Assembly (NCBI GenBank): GCA_002376325.1
Contig: DFMR01000136.1
Coordinates: forward strand, 4,536-12,640
Direction: 5' to 3'
Source: Proteobacteria bacterium UBA3588
GTDB lineage: Bacteria > Pseudomonadota > Gammaproteobacteria > Thiohalomonadales > Thiohalomonadaceae
Length of the DNA: 8,105 nt
Positions 1 to 6,439 of the stretch are shown piece after piece. The stretch's first letter is position 1; every line of letters starts with the position of its first letter. Made by a program: the position numbers and the translations under genes. The notes under the pieces are model-generated. The model saw only the letters and a program-made list of their open reading frames with translations. It was not told the DNA's origin and made no database searches.

Positions 1-69
1 GCAATTAATTCGAGATGCCGCTTCAATGTGCTGCCGCAGCGGGATGGAGGCGGTCCATGGCCTGTTTTA

Positions 70-91
70 CCTGGGGCAGCGCCGCCCCAGG
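70..91. repeat. Perfect GC-rich inverted repeat upstream of the T6SS operon
   Basis: The arms CCTGGGGC (70-77) and GCCCCAGG (84-91) are exact reverse complements separated by a 6-nt centre (78-83). No run of T follows on either strand, so it is a poor fit to an intrinsic terminator. Its centre lies about 100 bp upstream of the transcription start predicted from the -24/-12 element at 154-169. That is a usual distance for the upstream activating site of a sigma-54 enhancer-binding protein, so an activator site is my preferred reading (inference). A terminator stem for a gene left of the window remains possible. Confidence 0.55.
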
Positions 92-100
92 CGCCATCCG

Positions 101-130
101 TTTATTCGATAAAATTCACGCAAAAACAAA
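101..130. other. AT-rich stretch between palindrome and promoter
   Basis: This short stretch is clearly richer in A and T than the rest of the window, with TTTATTCGATAAAATTC followed by a run of A. It separates the palindrome (70-91) from the sigma-54-like element (154-169). Sigma-54 promoters often carry a bendable, IHF-bound segment in this position. I found only a partial IHF match, CAAATGGTTG at 127-136, which fits the YAANNNNTTG half and then diverges. I therefore call it only an AT-rich spacer. No gene is seen in 1-236. Confidence 0.35.
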
Positions 131-153
131 TGGTTGCCTCTGTTGTGCGCAGT

Positions 154-169
154 TGGTACAGCGCTTGCT
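154..169 (+). promoter_or_regulatory. Sigma-54 (RpoN) -24/-12 promoter element
   Basis: The sequence TGGTAC-A-GCGC-TTGCT fits the sigma-54 consensus TGGCAC-R-N4-TTGCW. The GG (155-156) and GC (167-168) doublets have the required spacing, and the only departure is T for C at 157. Counting from C168 as -12 puts transcription start near 180, giving a leader of about 57 nt before the GTG at 237. Known biology: several T6SS clusters are RpoN-dependent and need an enhancer-binding activator. No such activator gene is in the window. A chance match is possible but spacing and position favour a real site. Confidence 0.62.
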
Positions 170-236
170 CATGCGGTAGCAGGCTGACCGCGCCTGCGGC
201 CAGACGATGTGATGCTGATTCAGAGGGAGAGAGACG

Positions 237-479
237 GTGCACCGAACGGGACAAGAAGTGAAGGATATCGCCGACGCCATCTGTCGTTATCTCGCATCCA
301 GGCCGAATGCCTCTGAAACCATCGACGGGGTGGCGAAGTGGTGGCTGTTGCGGCAGCGCTACGACGACTCCGTCGAAAGCGTGCAGCAGGCGTTGGACTT
401 CCTTGAGGCGAATGGCGAGGTAATCAGATTTTGTGTGTCGGGCGGCAAGGTGATGTATCGCCGCGCCGCACTCAACTGA
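237..479 (+). CDS. Small winged-helix-like protein at the head of the T6SS operon
   Basis: This 80-residue protein of unknown function is not one of the core T6SS components. The start is GTG at 237; a purine-rich GAGGGAG (223-229) lies 7 nt upstream, and no ATG is available before residue 73. The sequence suggests three helices, at about 6-21, 26-40 (holding the pair WW at 35-36) and 44-59. A short hairpin follows at 60-76 with GG at 69-70. That is the plan of a winged helix-turn-helix domain. There is no signal peptide or membrane segment, so it is probably cytoplasmic. It is the first gene after the sigma-54-like promoter and lies 92 nt before tssBC, so it is probably co-transcribed with the T6SS genes. 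It could be a DNA-binding autoregulator or a protein-interaction module. The fold is read by eye only. Confidence 0.7.
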   Translation: MHRTGQEVKDIADAICRYLASRPNASETIDGVAKWWLLRQRYDDSVESVQQALDFLEANGEVIRFCVSGGKVMYRRAALN

Positions 480-500
480 ACGGAGGTCCGCGGTGGTCGC

Positions 501-538
501 GTGCCGTGCGTTACCGGCACTGGGCAACGGCGGGTTGC
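501..538 (+). repeat. Two adjacent short hairpins in the tssBC leader
   Basis: Two inverted repeats follow each other in the 92-nt gap before tssBC. The first has arms GTGCCG (501-506) and CGGCAC (515-520) with an 8-nt loop. The second has arms GCAAC (524-528) and GTTGC (534-538) with loop GGCGG. Neither is followed by a T tract, so they are not convincing terminators. They end 16 nt before the AAGGAG (556-561) that serves tssBC. They could protect mRNA ends or set the ratio of tssBC to the upstream gene (inference). Short GC-rich stems also arise by chance. Confidence 0.35.
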
Positions 539-571
539 AGGCTGTGATCTAATTTAAGGAGCGACAAGGAC

Positions 572-2557
572 ATGCTGGGGAGTATACAGGACAAGCTGAT
601 GCGTGTTAGGCCGCCGCGCGTGAAGATTACCTACGACGTGGAGACCGGCGGCGCGATCCAGAAGAAGGAGCTGCCCTTCATCGTCGGTATGTTTGCCGAC
701 CTGGCGGGCGAGCCGCAGGCGGAGTTGCCGGCGGTGAAGGATCGCAAGATGGTCGATATCGACCGCGACAACTTCAACAAGGTGATGGCCTCGATCGAAC
801 CGTGCGTCAAGTTGTCATCGGTGCCCAACGTGCTGCCGGGCGGCAGCGGCAACCTGAGCGGCGTGCTGACCTTCGTCAGCGTCGACGACTTCGGGCCGCT
901 GGAGATCGTCAAGCGCGTACCGTCGCTGGCGCTGGAGTACGAAAAGCGCTGCCGCATCCGCGACATGCAGGTGAAGGCGGAATCGTCGGATGCGCTGGCC
1001 GGCCTGCTCGACAAGATCGTGACCATCGACGAGGCGGGCGAGGGCAAGAAGCTGCGCGACGAGCTGACCGGTGCCTTCAAGGCCGACGACGTGGAGGGCT
1101 GGAAGGAGGTCACGCCGACCGAGACCGTCACCACGCTGCTGACGCCGGACTACATGGTGCTGGATGAGGCGCAGAAGCCCTACGCGCTGCAGCTCATCGG
1201 CCAGTTCGTCACCGATATCATTGCTCCGCTGAAGGACGATAATGCCCTGTCGGCGTCGCGGCTGATGGACGGTCGCATCGTCGAGATCGACGACGCGCTG
1301 GGCAAGCAGCTCAATGAGATCATGCACATCCCTGCGTTCCAGCAACTGGAGGCGTCGTGGCGCGGGCTGAGCTACCTGGTGTCGCGCGCCGAGACCGGCA
1401 CCATGCTGAAGCTGCGAGTGCTCAACGCCTCGAAGCACGACCTGCTGGCCGACCTGACCAAGGCGGTCGAGTTCGATCAGAGCGCCGTGTTCAAGATGAT
1501 CTACGAGGCGGAGTACGGCACCTACGGCGGCGATCCTTACAGCATGCTGGTGGCGGACTACGAGTTCGGCCGCCATCCGGTGGATATCGAGCTGCTGAAC
1601 AAGATGGCCGAAGTGGCGGCGGCATCCCACGCGCCGCTGATCGCTGCGGCCAACGCGCGGCTGTTTGACCTGGACAGCTTCGAGCGCCTGGCCAAGCCGC
1701 GCGACCTGGCGAAGATCTTCGAAAGCGTCGAACTCGACGGCTGGCGCGCGTTCCGCGACAGCGAGGACTCGCGCTACGTGACCCTGGCGCTGCCGCGGGC
1801 GCTGTTGCGCCTGCCCTACGGCGAGGCCACCGTGCCGGTGGACGGCATGCGCTTCGAGGAGGATGTCTACCTCAGCGAAAGCACCGAGCCGGATACCGGC
1901 AAGTTCCTCTGGGGCAACGCCGCCTATCTGATGGCCGAACGGGTCACCAATGCCTTTTCCCTCTACGGCTGGACCGCGGCGATCCGCGGCGTTGAGGGCG
2001 GCGGCCTGGTGGAGGGGCTGCCGACCTTCAAGTTCAAGACCTCGGAAGGCGACATGGAGATGGTCTGCCCGACTCAGGTGGCGATCACCGATCGGCGCGA
2101 AAAGGAGCTCAACGACCTCGGCTTCGTATCGCTGTGCCACTGCAAGGGCTCCAACAAGGCGGCGTTCTTCGGCGGCCAGACCACCAACCTGCCGAAGAAG
2201 TACATCTCCGACCTGGCCAACGCCAACGCACAGATCTCCTCGCTGCTGCCGTACATGCTGTCGGCGTCGCGCTTTGCCCATTACATCAAGGTGATCATGC
2301 GCGAGAAGGTCGGCAGCTTCCTGACACGAGCCAACGTGGAGACCTTCCTCAACACCTGGATTGCGCAGTACGTGCTGCTGGACGACGACGCGACCCAGGA
2401 GGTGAAGGCCGCCTATCCGCTGCGTGCCGCCAAGGTGAACGTCACCGATGTGCCGGGCAAACCCGGCGCCTACAAGGCGACCATGTTCATCAAGCCGCAC
2501 TTCCAGCTGGAAGAGCTTACCACCTCCATCCGGCTGGTGGCGGAACTGCCGGCTTAA
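572..2557 (+). CDS. tssBC: TssB-TssC fusion, T6SS contractile sheath protein
   Basis: One 661-residue chain carries both sheath subunits, which normally come from two genes. Together they polymerise around the Hcp tube and contract in the cytoplasm to fire it. Residues 1 to about 152 are a full TssB (VipA/ImpB), with RVRPPRVKITYDVETGGA (11-28), a DRDNF element (64-68) and the terminal helix ending LLDKIV (145-150). Residues 153-183 are a charged linker. About 184-661 is TssC (VipB/ImpC), with FQQLEASWRGL (256-266), SHAPLIAAA (352-360), FRDSEDSRYV (394-403), LWGN (446-449), TDRREKELNDLGF (506-518), SRFAHYIKV (566-574) and a C-terminal KPHFQLEELT (641-650). The segment at 184-220 resembles the TssC N-terminus, which in ClpV-recycled sheaths contains the ClpV-binding helix; here it is internal. 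The start is ATG at 572 with TAAGGAG (555-561) 10 nt upstream. There is no sign of a frameshift or decay: both halves are full length and well conserved. Confidence 0.96.
   Translation: MLGSIQDKLMRVRPPRVKITYDVETGGAIQKKELPFIVGMFADLAGEPQAELPAVKDRKMVDIDRDNFNKVMASIEPCVKLSSVPNVLPGGSGNLSGVLTFVSVDDFGPLEIVKRVPSLALEYEKRCRIRDMQVKAESSDALAGLLDKIVTIDEAGEGKKLRDELTGAFKADDVEGWKEVTPTETVTTLLTPDYMVLDEAQKPYALQLIGQFVTDIIAPLKDDNALSASRLMDGRIVEIDDALGKQLNEIMHIPAFQQLEASWRGLSYLVSRAETGTMLKLRVLNASKHDLLADLTKAVEFDQSAVFKMIYEAEYGTYGGDPYSMLVADYEFGRHPVDIELLNKMAEVAAASHAPLIAAANARLFDLDSFERLAKPRDLAKIFESVELDGWRAFRDSEDSRYVTLALPRALLRLPYGEATVPVDGMRFEEDVYLSESTEPDTGKFLWGNAAYLMAERVTNAFSLYGWTAAIRGVEGGGLVEGLPTFKFKTSEGDMEMVCPTQVAITDRREKELNDLGFVSLCHCKGSNKAAFFGGQTTNLPKKYISDLANANAQISSLLPYMLSASRFAHYIKVIMREKVGSFLTRANVETFLNTWIAQYVLLDDDATQEVKAAYPLRAAKVNVTDVPGKPGAYKATMFIKPHFQLEELTTSIRLVAELPA
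1103..1110 (+). promoter_or_regulatory. Shine-Dalgarno-like sequence inside the TssB-TssC linker
   Basis: AAGGAGGT lies inside the codons for linker residues Lys178-Glu179-Val180. It is a near-perfect anti-16S match sitting where the ribosome binding site of a separate tssC would be. No ATG, GTG or TTG follows at a normal distance in any frame; the next in-frame ATG is at 1154, 43 nt away. It may be a fossil of the ancestral tssC start, a site of ribosome pausing between the domains, or a chance result of the codons for Lys-Glu-Val. The shorter AAGGAG also occurs elsewhere inside genes here, for example in hcp, so chance is a real option. Confidence 0.35.
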
Positions 2558-2600
2558 GGCCTGTGGCACGAATAACGACATACGACTTTAGAGGTGCATC

Positions 2601-3179
2601 ATGGATTTGATATTGCTACAGCCTGGGAACGACGAGGTGTTCGGGGGCGAGAAGAACGATTGGGATACCGGCGGTAGCCTGATCGATGCCGAATGGCGCG
2701 ACGAGATCGTCAAGGAGATCGGCGACAAGCCCTGCATCGAACTGGTGTCGGTACATCAGGGGATGAAACAGCAGGTGACCACCGACGTCAGCAATTCGGC
2801 CCGCACCTCGGGACGGCCGATCATCACCGAGTTCACCTGCGTCAAGTACGTGGACAAGACCTCGGTGAAGTTCTACGAGTACTGCCTGCGCGCGCAGCCG
2901 CTGGGCAAGAACAAGGATCAGCCTACCAAGATCTTCATCTGCCGCAACTCCGGCGACCGCACCGCCAACATCATGACCTTCTGGCTGCGCGACGCGCTGG
3001 TGAGCGAGATCCAGTTCCAGTCCCATCCGGACGACATGCCGACCGAGCAGTTCAAGCTCAACTTCACCGAGATCCTGTGGAAGTACACGGTGCAGCTGGC
3101 CAACACCGATGCGGCCAAGGGCGTGAAGGCGGCGGGCTGGAGCCTGGCGCGCAACCGCGTCATCGGCGAGTTCACTTAA
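2601..3179 (+). CDS. hcp: Hcp (TssD), T6SS inner tube protein
   Basis: Hcp forms hexameric rings that stack into the tube inside the sheath; it is expelled on firing and can carry effectors in its lumen. The 192-residue protein shows the family pattern: IELVSVHQGMKQ (46-57), GRPIITEFTCVKYVDKTSVK (71-90), IFICR (111-115), LRDALVSEIQFQSHPDDMPTEQF (129-151), NFTEILWKYT (154-163) and a final GWSLARN (179-185). It has no signal peptide, as expected for a T6SS substrate. ATG at 2601 follows GAGG (2591-2594) by 6 nt, and the gap after tssBC is 43 nt. It is longer than the roughly 160-172 residues common for Hcp. The extra length lies near the N-terminus, about residues 16-43, between the first two predicted strands. 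Confidence 0.94.
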   Translation: MDLILLQPGNDEVFGGEKNDWDTGGSLIDAEWRDEIVKEIGDKPCIELVSVHQGMKQQVTTDVSNSARTSGRPIITEFTCVKYVDKTSVKFYEYCLRAQPLGKNKDQPTKIFICRNSGDRTANIMTFWLRDALVSEIQFQSHPDDMPTEQFKLNFTEILWKYTVQLANTDAAKGVKAAGWSLARNRVIGEFT

Positions 3180-3197
3180 TAACGCGTGCATGGGTCC

Positions 3198-3202
3198 GGA
3201 GG
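3198..3202 (+). promoter_or_regulatory. Ribosome binding site deciding the TTG start of tssE
   Basis: GGAGG at 3198-3202 stands 6 nt before TTG at 3209, the only plausible initiation codon that keeps the whole TssE N-terminus. The nearby ATG at 3190 is in another frame and does not encode TssE. The reading frame of tssE also runs upstream through hcp without a stop, so this site rather than the open frame sets the start. Confidence 0.75.
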
Positions 3203-3208
3203 TGGACG

Positions 3209-3595
3209 TTGCGCTTTCTATTCGAACGGCTGGTCGAGCCCGTACCGGGCATGACCGAGGTGTCTGCGGAGCCCTACCGGGCGATCGCGGAAAACCTCCA
3301 GTGCATCGTGACCAGTGCCCGGCTGCCGCAGGCGGAAGAGGGTGAGATCGATCTGCTGAACTTCGGTATGCCCAGCGTCACTGGCTTGGGGCGCGACGCG
3401 GTATCGCAACGTGAACGCTATCAGCAGAGGCTGTCGCAGCTGATCGAGCGCTACGAGCCGCGTCTCACCCACGTCACGGTCGAGACCGCCGCCGACGGCA
3501 AGCCGATGGCGCCGTGGCGGCTGGTGGTGGTGGCGCGGCTGCGCGGAGATCTGGAGCAGGAAGAGCAGCGTTTTCCCATGGAGCTGAATCGCTAA
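3209..3595 (+). CDS. tssE: TssE, T6SS baseplate gp25-like protein
   Basis: TssE is a baseplate wedge protein related to phage T4 gp25. It works with TssF and TssG to connect the baseplate to the first sheath ring. The product has 128 residues, a normal size for the family. The gp25-like region spans about residues 24-112. It contains IAENLQCIVTSARL (26-39), where typical TssE proteins carry their LLNTR-like stretch, then DLLNFGMPSVTG (48-59) and IERYEPRLTHVTVE (79-92). The N-terminal RFLFERL (2-8) is also typical. TTG at 3209 is chosen because of the GGAGG 6 nt upstream. The gene lies 29 nt after hcp and 10 nt before tssF. A weak start codon may keep TssE low relative to Hcp and sheath, which would suit a baseplate part (inference). 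Confidence 0.88.
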   Translation: MRFLFERLVEPVPGMTEVSAEPYRAIAENLQCIVTSARLPQAEEGEIDLLNFGMPSVTGLGRDAVSQRERYQQRLSQLIERYEPRLTHVTVETAADGKPMAPWRLVVVARLRGDLEQEEQRFPMELNR

Positions 3596-3605
3596 TCGAG
3601 CCAAC

Positions 3606-5429
3606 ATGTCCGACGATGCCACATTAAAGCTGAAAGACCTCTATCAAAGCGAGTTGCAATCGCTGCGCGGCGAGGCATTGGAGTTCGCACGCGATCACCC
3701 GACGGTGGCGCGTGAGCTCGGGCTGAGCGGCGGCAAGTCGAACGACCCGCACGTCGAGCTGCTGTTGCAGTCGTTCTCCTACCTGGCCGGCCGTCTGCGC
3801 TACCAGTTGGAGGCGGAGCAGACGCAACTGCCCGATGCGCTGCTGGCGCAGCTCTACCCGCACCTTGCGGCGCCGATGCCGGGCATGGTGGTGGCGCAGG
3901 TGGAGGTTCGCCCCGATGGCGCCAACTTCGCCAACGGCTGGACCCTGGGCCGGCACCGCTACGCCTCGGTCACCACCGTGGCGCACGGCACCGATGCGGT
4001 GGAGTGCCGTTTCCGTACCTGTTACGAAACGCCGCTGTGGCCGCTGGAGGCGTTCGACGTCGGTGGCGTGCCGACCAACCATTACGATTTCCTTTCCGAA
4101 CGGCGCAACGTGCTGTCGGTAATTCGGGTGCGCGTCAAGGCGACCGGCAGCGATCCGATCCAGGACATGCCGCTGTCGCGTCTGCGTTTTCATATCGACG
4201 GCGACGACCTGGCACCTTACGCCTTGTATGAACTGCTGGCGGTCAATCTGGTGGGGATCGCGCTGTGCGTGCCCGGCGATCCGGCGCCGCGTGTGCTCAA
4301 TGCGTCGGCGCTGCGCTGGTGCGGTTTCGAGGAAGAGGAGGGTGCGTTGCCCGATGGCCAGCTTGCCCATCCCGGCTACCGCCTGTTGCAGGAGTATTTC
4401 GCGTTTCCGGAGAAGTTCCTGTTTTTCGAGGTGGACGGTCTCGACGTGCATGGCGCCACTGCGGAGTTCGAACTGCTGTTCCTGCTCAATGCGGTGCCGG
4501 AGCGGTCGATTGCGGTGCAGGAGAACGCGCTCAAGCTCAACTGCGTGCCGCTGGTTAATCTGTTCGCCCGGCCCATCGATCCGGTGCGCCTGGACCAACG
4601 CAAACACGAATATCATCTGCTCGCCGACAGCGGCAACCACCGCTATTGCGAGATCAGCGCCATCGAGCAACTGAGCTCGGTAAGACCCGACGGCACCCAG
4701 CGCCGGCTGGAACCGTATTTCGCCTTCGGCGACGGCGCCAGCCCCGAAGGGATGGATTATTTCTACGCCCTGCGCCGCGGGGAGAGCCAACGCAAGAGTG
4801 TGCCGGGCACCGAGGTCTATATCTCGTTCTTCGACCAAAGTCTCGACCCTTCGCAGCCGCCGGAAGAGGTGGTCGGTGGCCGCGCGTTGTGCACCAACCG
4901 GAGACTTCCCGAACGGCTGCGCGCCGGCGATGCGCTACAGCTGGACGGACCTGGCCCGGTCAACTGTCTGCGGCTGTTGAGCAAGCCCACGGCGCACCAG
5001 GTGCCGCGCCTCATCGGCGGCAAGCCGTGGGCGCTGGTGTCGCAGCTCAGCCTCAACTATTTGTCGCTGACCGGCGGGAAGCAGGCGCTCAATGCGCTGA
5101 AGTCGATGTTGCGCCTGCATGTCGGTCACGGCGGCAACATTTCGCACAAGCAGATCGACAGCATCGTGGAGATGCACAACCGGCCCGCGGTGCGCAACGT
5201 GCTGACCGAATATTGGCGCGGTTTCTGCCGCGGCGCAGAGATTCGCATGGTGATCGACGAGGAGCGTTTCGACGGCGGCAGTCCGGTGCTGTTCGCCGAT
5301 GTGCTGCGGCGCTTCCTGGCGCTCTATGCCAACCTGAACACGTTTACCCAGGTGACGCTGGAGAGCCGGCAACGTAAAGGGATGTGGAAGCAATGGCCTC
5401 CGTTGGTCGGCACCCAACCCGTGCTTTGA
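3606..5429 (+). CDS. tssF: TssF, T6SS baseplate protein (VasA/ImpG family)
   Basis: TssF pairs with TssG in the baseplate wedge and surrounds the VgrG spike in the cytoplasm. The 607-residue length is normal for the family. The N-terminus shows LYQSEL (12-17), FARDHPTVARELGL (27-40), DPHVELLLQSFSYLAGRL (47-64) and LYPHLAAPMPGM (83-94). The C-terminal region has LNYLSL (483-488), HKQIDSIVEMHNRPAVR, FARGxE-like FCRGAEI and WKQWPP (594-599), all characteristic of TssF. The start is ATG at 3606. Only a weak GAG (3598-3600) precedes it, 10 nt after the tssE stop, so translational coupling to tssE is likely. Its last 37 nt overlap the start of tssG. Confidence 0.95.
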   Translation: MSDDATLKLKDLYQSELQSLRGEALEFARDHPTVARELGLSGGKSNDPHVELLLQSFSYLAGRLRYQLEAEQTQLPDALLAQLYPHLAAPMPGMVVAQVEVRPDGANFANGWTLGRHRYASVTTVAHGTDAVECRFRTCYETPLWPLEAFDVGGVPTNHYDFLSERRNVLSVIRVRVKATGSDPIQDMPLSRLRFHIDGDDLAPYALYELLAVNLVGIALCVPGDPAPRVLNASALRWCGFEEEEGALPDGQLAHPGYRLLQEYFAFPEKFLFFEVDGLDVHGATAEFELLFLLNAVPERSIAVQENALKLNCVPLVNLFARPIDPVRLDQRKHEYHLLADSGNHRYCEISAIEQLSSVRPDGTQRRLEPYFAFGDGASPEGMDYFYALRRGESQRKSVPGTEVYISFFDQSLDPSQPPEEVVGGRALCTNRRLPERLRAGDALQLDGPGPVNCLRLLSKPTAHQVPRLIGGKPWALVSQLSLNYLSLTGGKQALNALKSMLRLHVGHGGNISHKQIDSIVEMHNRPAVRNVLTEYWRGFCRGAEIRMVIDEERFDGGSPVLFADVLRRFLALYANLNTFTQVTLESRQRKGMWKQWPPLVGTQPVL

Positions 5430-6439
5430 GTCAACGCCTGCGTACCGAGTACGCGGCGTTCGACTACTACCAGCTGATCCGCGCGCTGCTGCGCGGTGCG
5501 GCGGAACCGGGCATGGGCGAAGAGGCGCTGGACAAGGCGATCCGGTTCCGCGCCGACCTGTCGTCGTCGTTTCCCGGCCGCGAGGTGAGCGGCGTCGACG
5601 AAAAGACGCCGGGACGGGTGACGCTGACCACGCCGAACTACTGCGTGGCCGGCTACCTCGGCCCGCTGCCGGACGCCTACACCGAATGGTTGCAGCAGCG
5701 GGCGGCGCGCGGCGACCGGGCGATGGCCGATTTCCTCGACCTGTTCAACCACCGCGCCAACGTCTTGCGCTATCGCATCAAGTCGCGCTCACGCCTCAGC
5801 CTGCGCAACGAGGTGCCGGAACAGACGCCGCTGGCCGGTTACCTGGCGGCGGTGATGGGGCTCGGCGACGACAGCCTGATGGCGCGGCTGCCGCTGCCGC
5901 GGCGCGCGCTGCTGGCGCTGGCGGGGATGCTGGCCGATCGGCGGCGCAGCGCCAGCGTGATCCGCCGGGTGCTCTCCACCTATCTCGCTGCGCCGGTGGA
6001 GGTGTTGCAGTTGCGCGGCGGCTGGCAGGCGATCACGCCGCCGATCCGCAGCCACCTGGGCACCGCCAACAGCCGCCTCGGCAGCGAAGCGGTGCTGGGC
6101 AGCCGGGTCTGGGATCAGCAGGCGCGGATCGAACTGGTGATCGGGCCGCTGGGCTATGCGCGCTTCTGCGCGCTGCTGCCGGGCGGCGACGAGCATCCGC
6201 GTTTCGTCGCGCTGCTGCGCTATCTCACCGACCGCCAGGCCGACTGCCTGGTGCGGCTGAAACTGGCGCCGGAGCAGACGCCGCAACCGCTGCTGCACGG
6301 TAATGCGGAACGCGGGATGCGCCTCGGCTACAGCGCGTGGCTGGCCGAGCGTGACGGCGCGGTGAACGGCAACGGCGAGGGCCGGCGCGAGGCGCTGTTC
6401 CTGATCGCGGGGATGGACGATAGGGGAGAAGAGCAGTGA
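5393..6439 (+). CDS. tssG: TssG, T6SS baseplate protein (VasB/ImpH family)
   Basis: TssG is the partner of TssF in the baseplate wedge and also helps recruit TssK in known systems. The 348-residue length fits the family. Typical elements are FDYYQLIRALL (23-33), IRFRADLSSSFP (50-61), DFLDLFNHR (113-121), GMLADRRRSAS (178-188), LGSEAVLGSRVWD (229-241), GPLGYARFCALLPGG (251-265) and LGYSAWL (311-317). I chose ATG at 5393, giving the MAS N-terminus usual in the family; AAAGGG (5376-5381) lies 11 nt upstream. A GTG at 5384 would add three residues. The gene overlaps the end of tssF by 37 nt and shares GTGA with the start of vgrG, so all three are probably translationally coupled. Confidence 0.94.
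   Translation: MASVGRHPTRALSQRLRTEYAAFDYYQLIRALLRGAAEPGMGEEALDKAIRFRADLSSSFPGREVSGVDEKTPGRVTLTTPNYCVAGYLGPLPDAYTEWLQQRAARGDRAMADFLDLFNHRANVLRYRIKSRSRLSLRNEVPEQTPLAGYLAAVMGLGDDSLMARLPLPRRALLALAGMLADRRRSASVIRRVLSTYLAAPVEVLQLRGGWQAITPPIRSHLGTANSRLGSEAVLGSRVWDQQARIELVIGPLGYARFCALLPGGDEHPRFVALLRYLTDRQADCLVRLKLAPEQTPQPLLHGNAERGMRLGYSAWLAERDGAVNGNGEGRREALFLIAGMDDRGEEQ

Noticed and set aside
28..261. Plus-strand frame of 77 codons in the upstream region
   Set aside because: It runs through the palindrome and promoter element, has an unlikely composition and overlaps the better supported start at 237.
102..527. Minus-strand frame of 141 codons across the leader gene and promoter
   Set aside because: It covers the sigma-54-like element and the + strand gene, has no recognisable motif and reads like an antisense shadow.
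2564..2578. TGGCACG before hcp, a perfect -24 half of a sigma-54 promoter
   Set aside because: The -12 half is ACGA instead of TTGC at the required spacing, so the essential GC doublet is missing.
815..2581. Long open frame of 588 codons on the minus strand opposite tssBC
   Set aside because: It is the antisense shadow of a GC-rich gene. It is low-complexity (rich in Arg, Gln, His, Leu, Val) and matches no family I know, while the + strand frame is clearly TssB-TssC.
3190..3260. ATG at 3190 between hcp and tssE
   Set aside because: It is in a different frame from TssE and gives no recognisable product.
3624..4838. Minus-strand frame of 404 codons opposite tssF
   Set aside because: Shadow of tssF with Arg/Gln/His-rich composition and no recognisable domain.
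5384..5392. GTG at 5384 as the tssG start
   Set aside because: AAAGGG lies only 2 nt before it, too close. ATG at 5393 has workable spacing and gives the family-like N-terminus.
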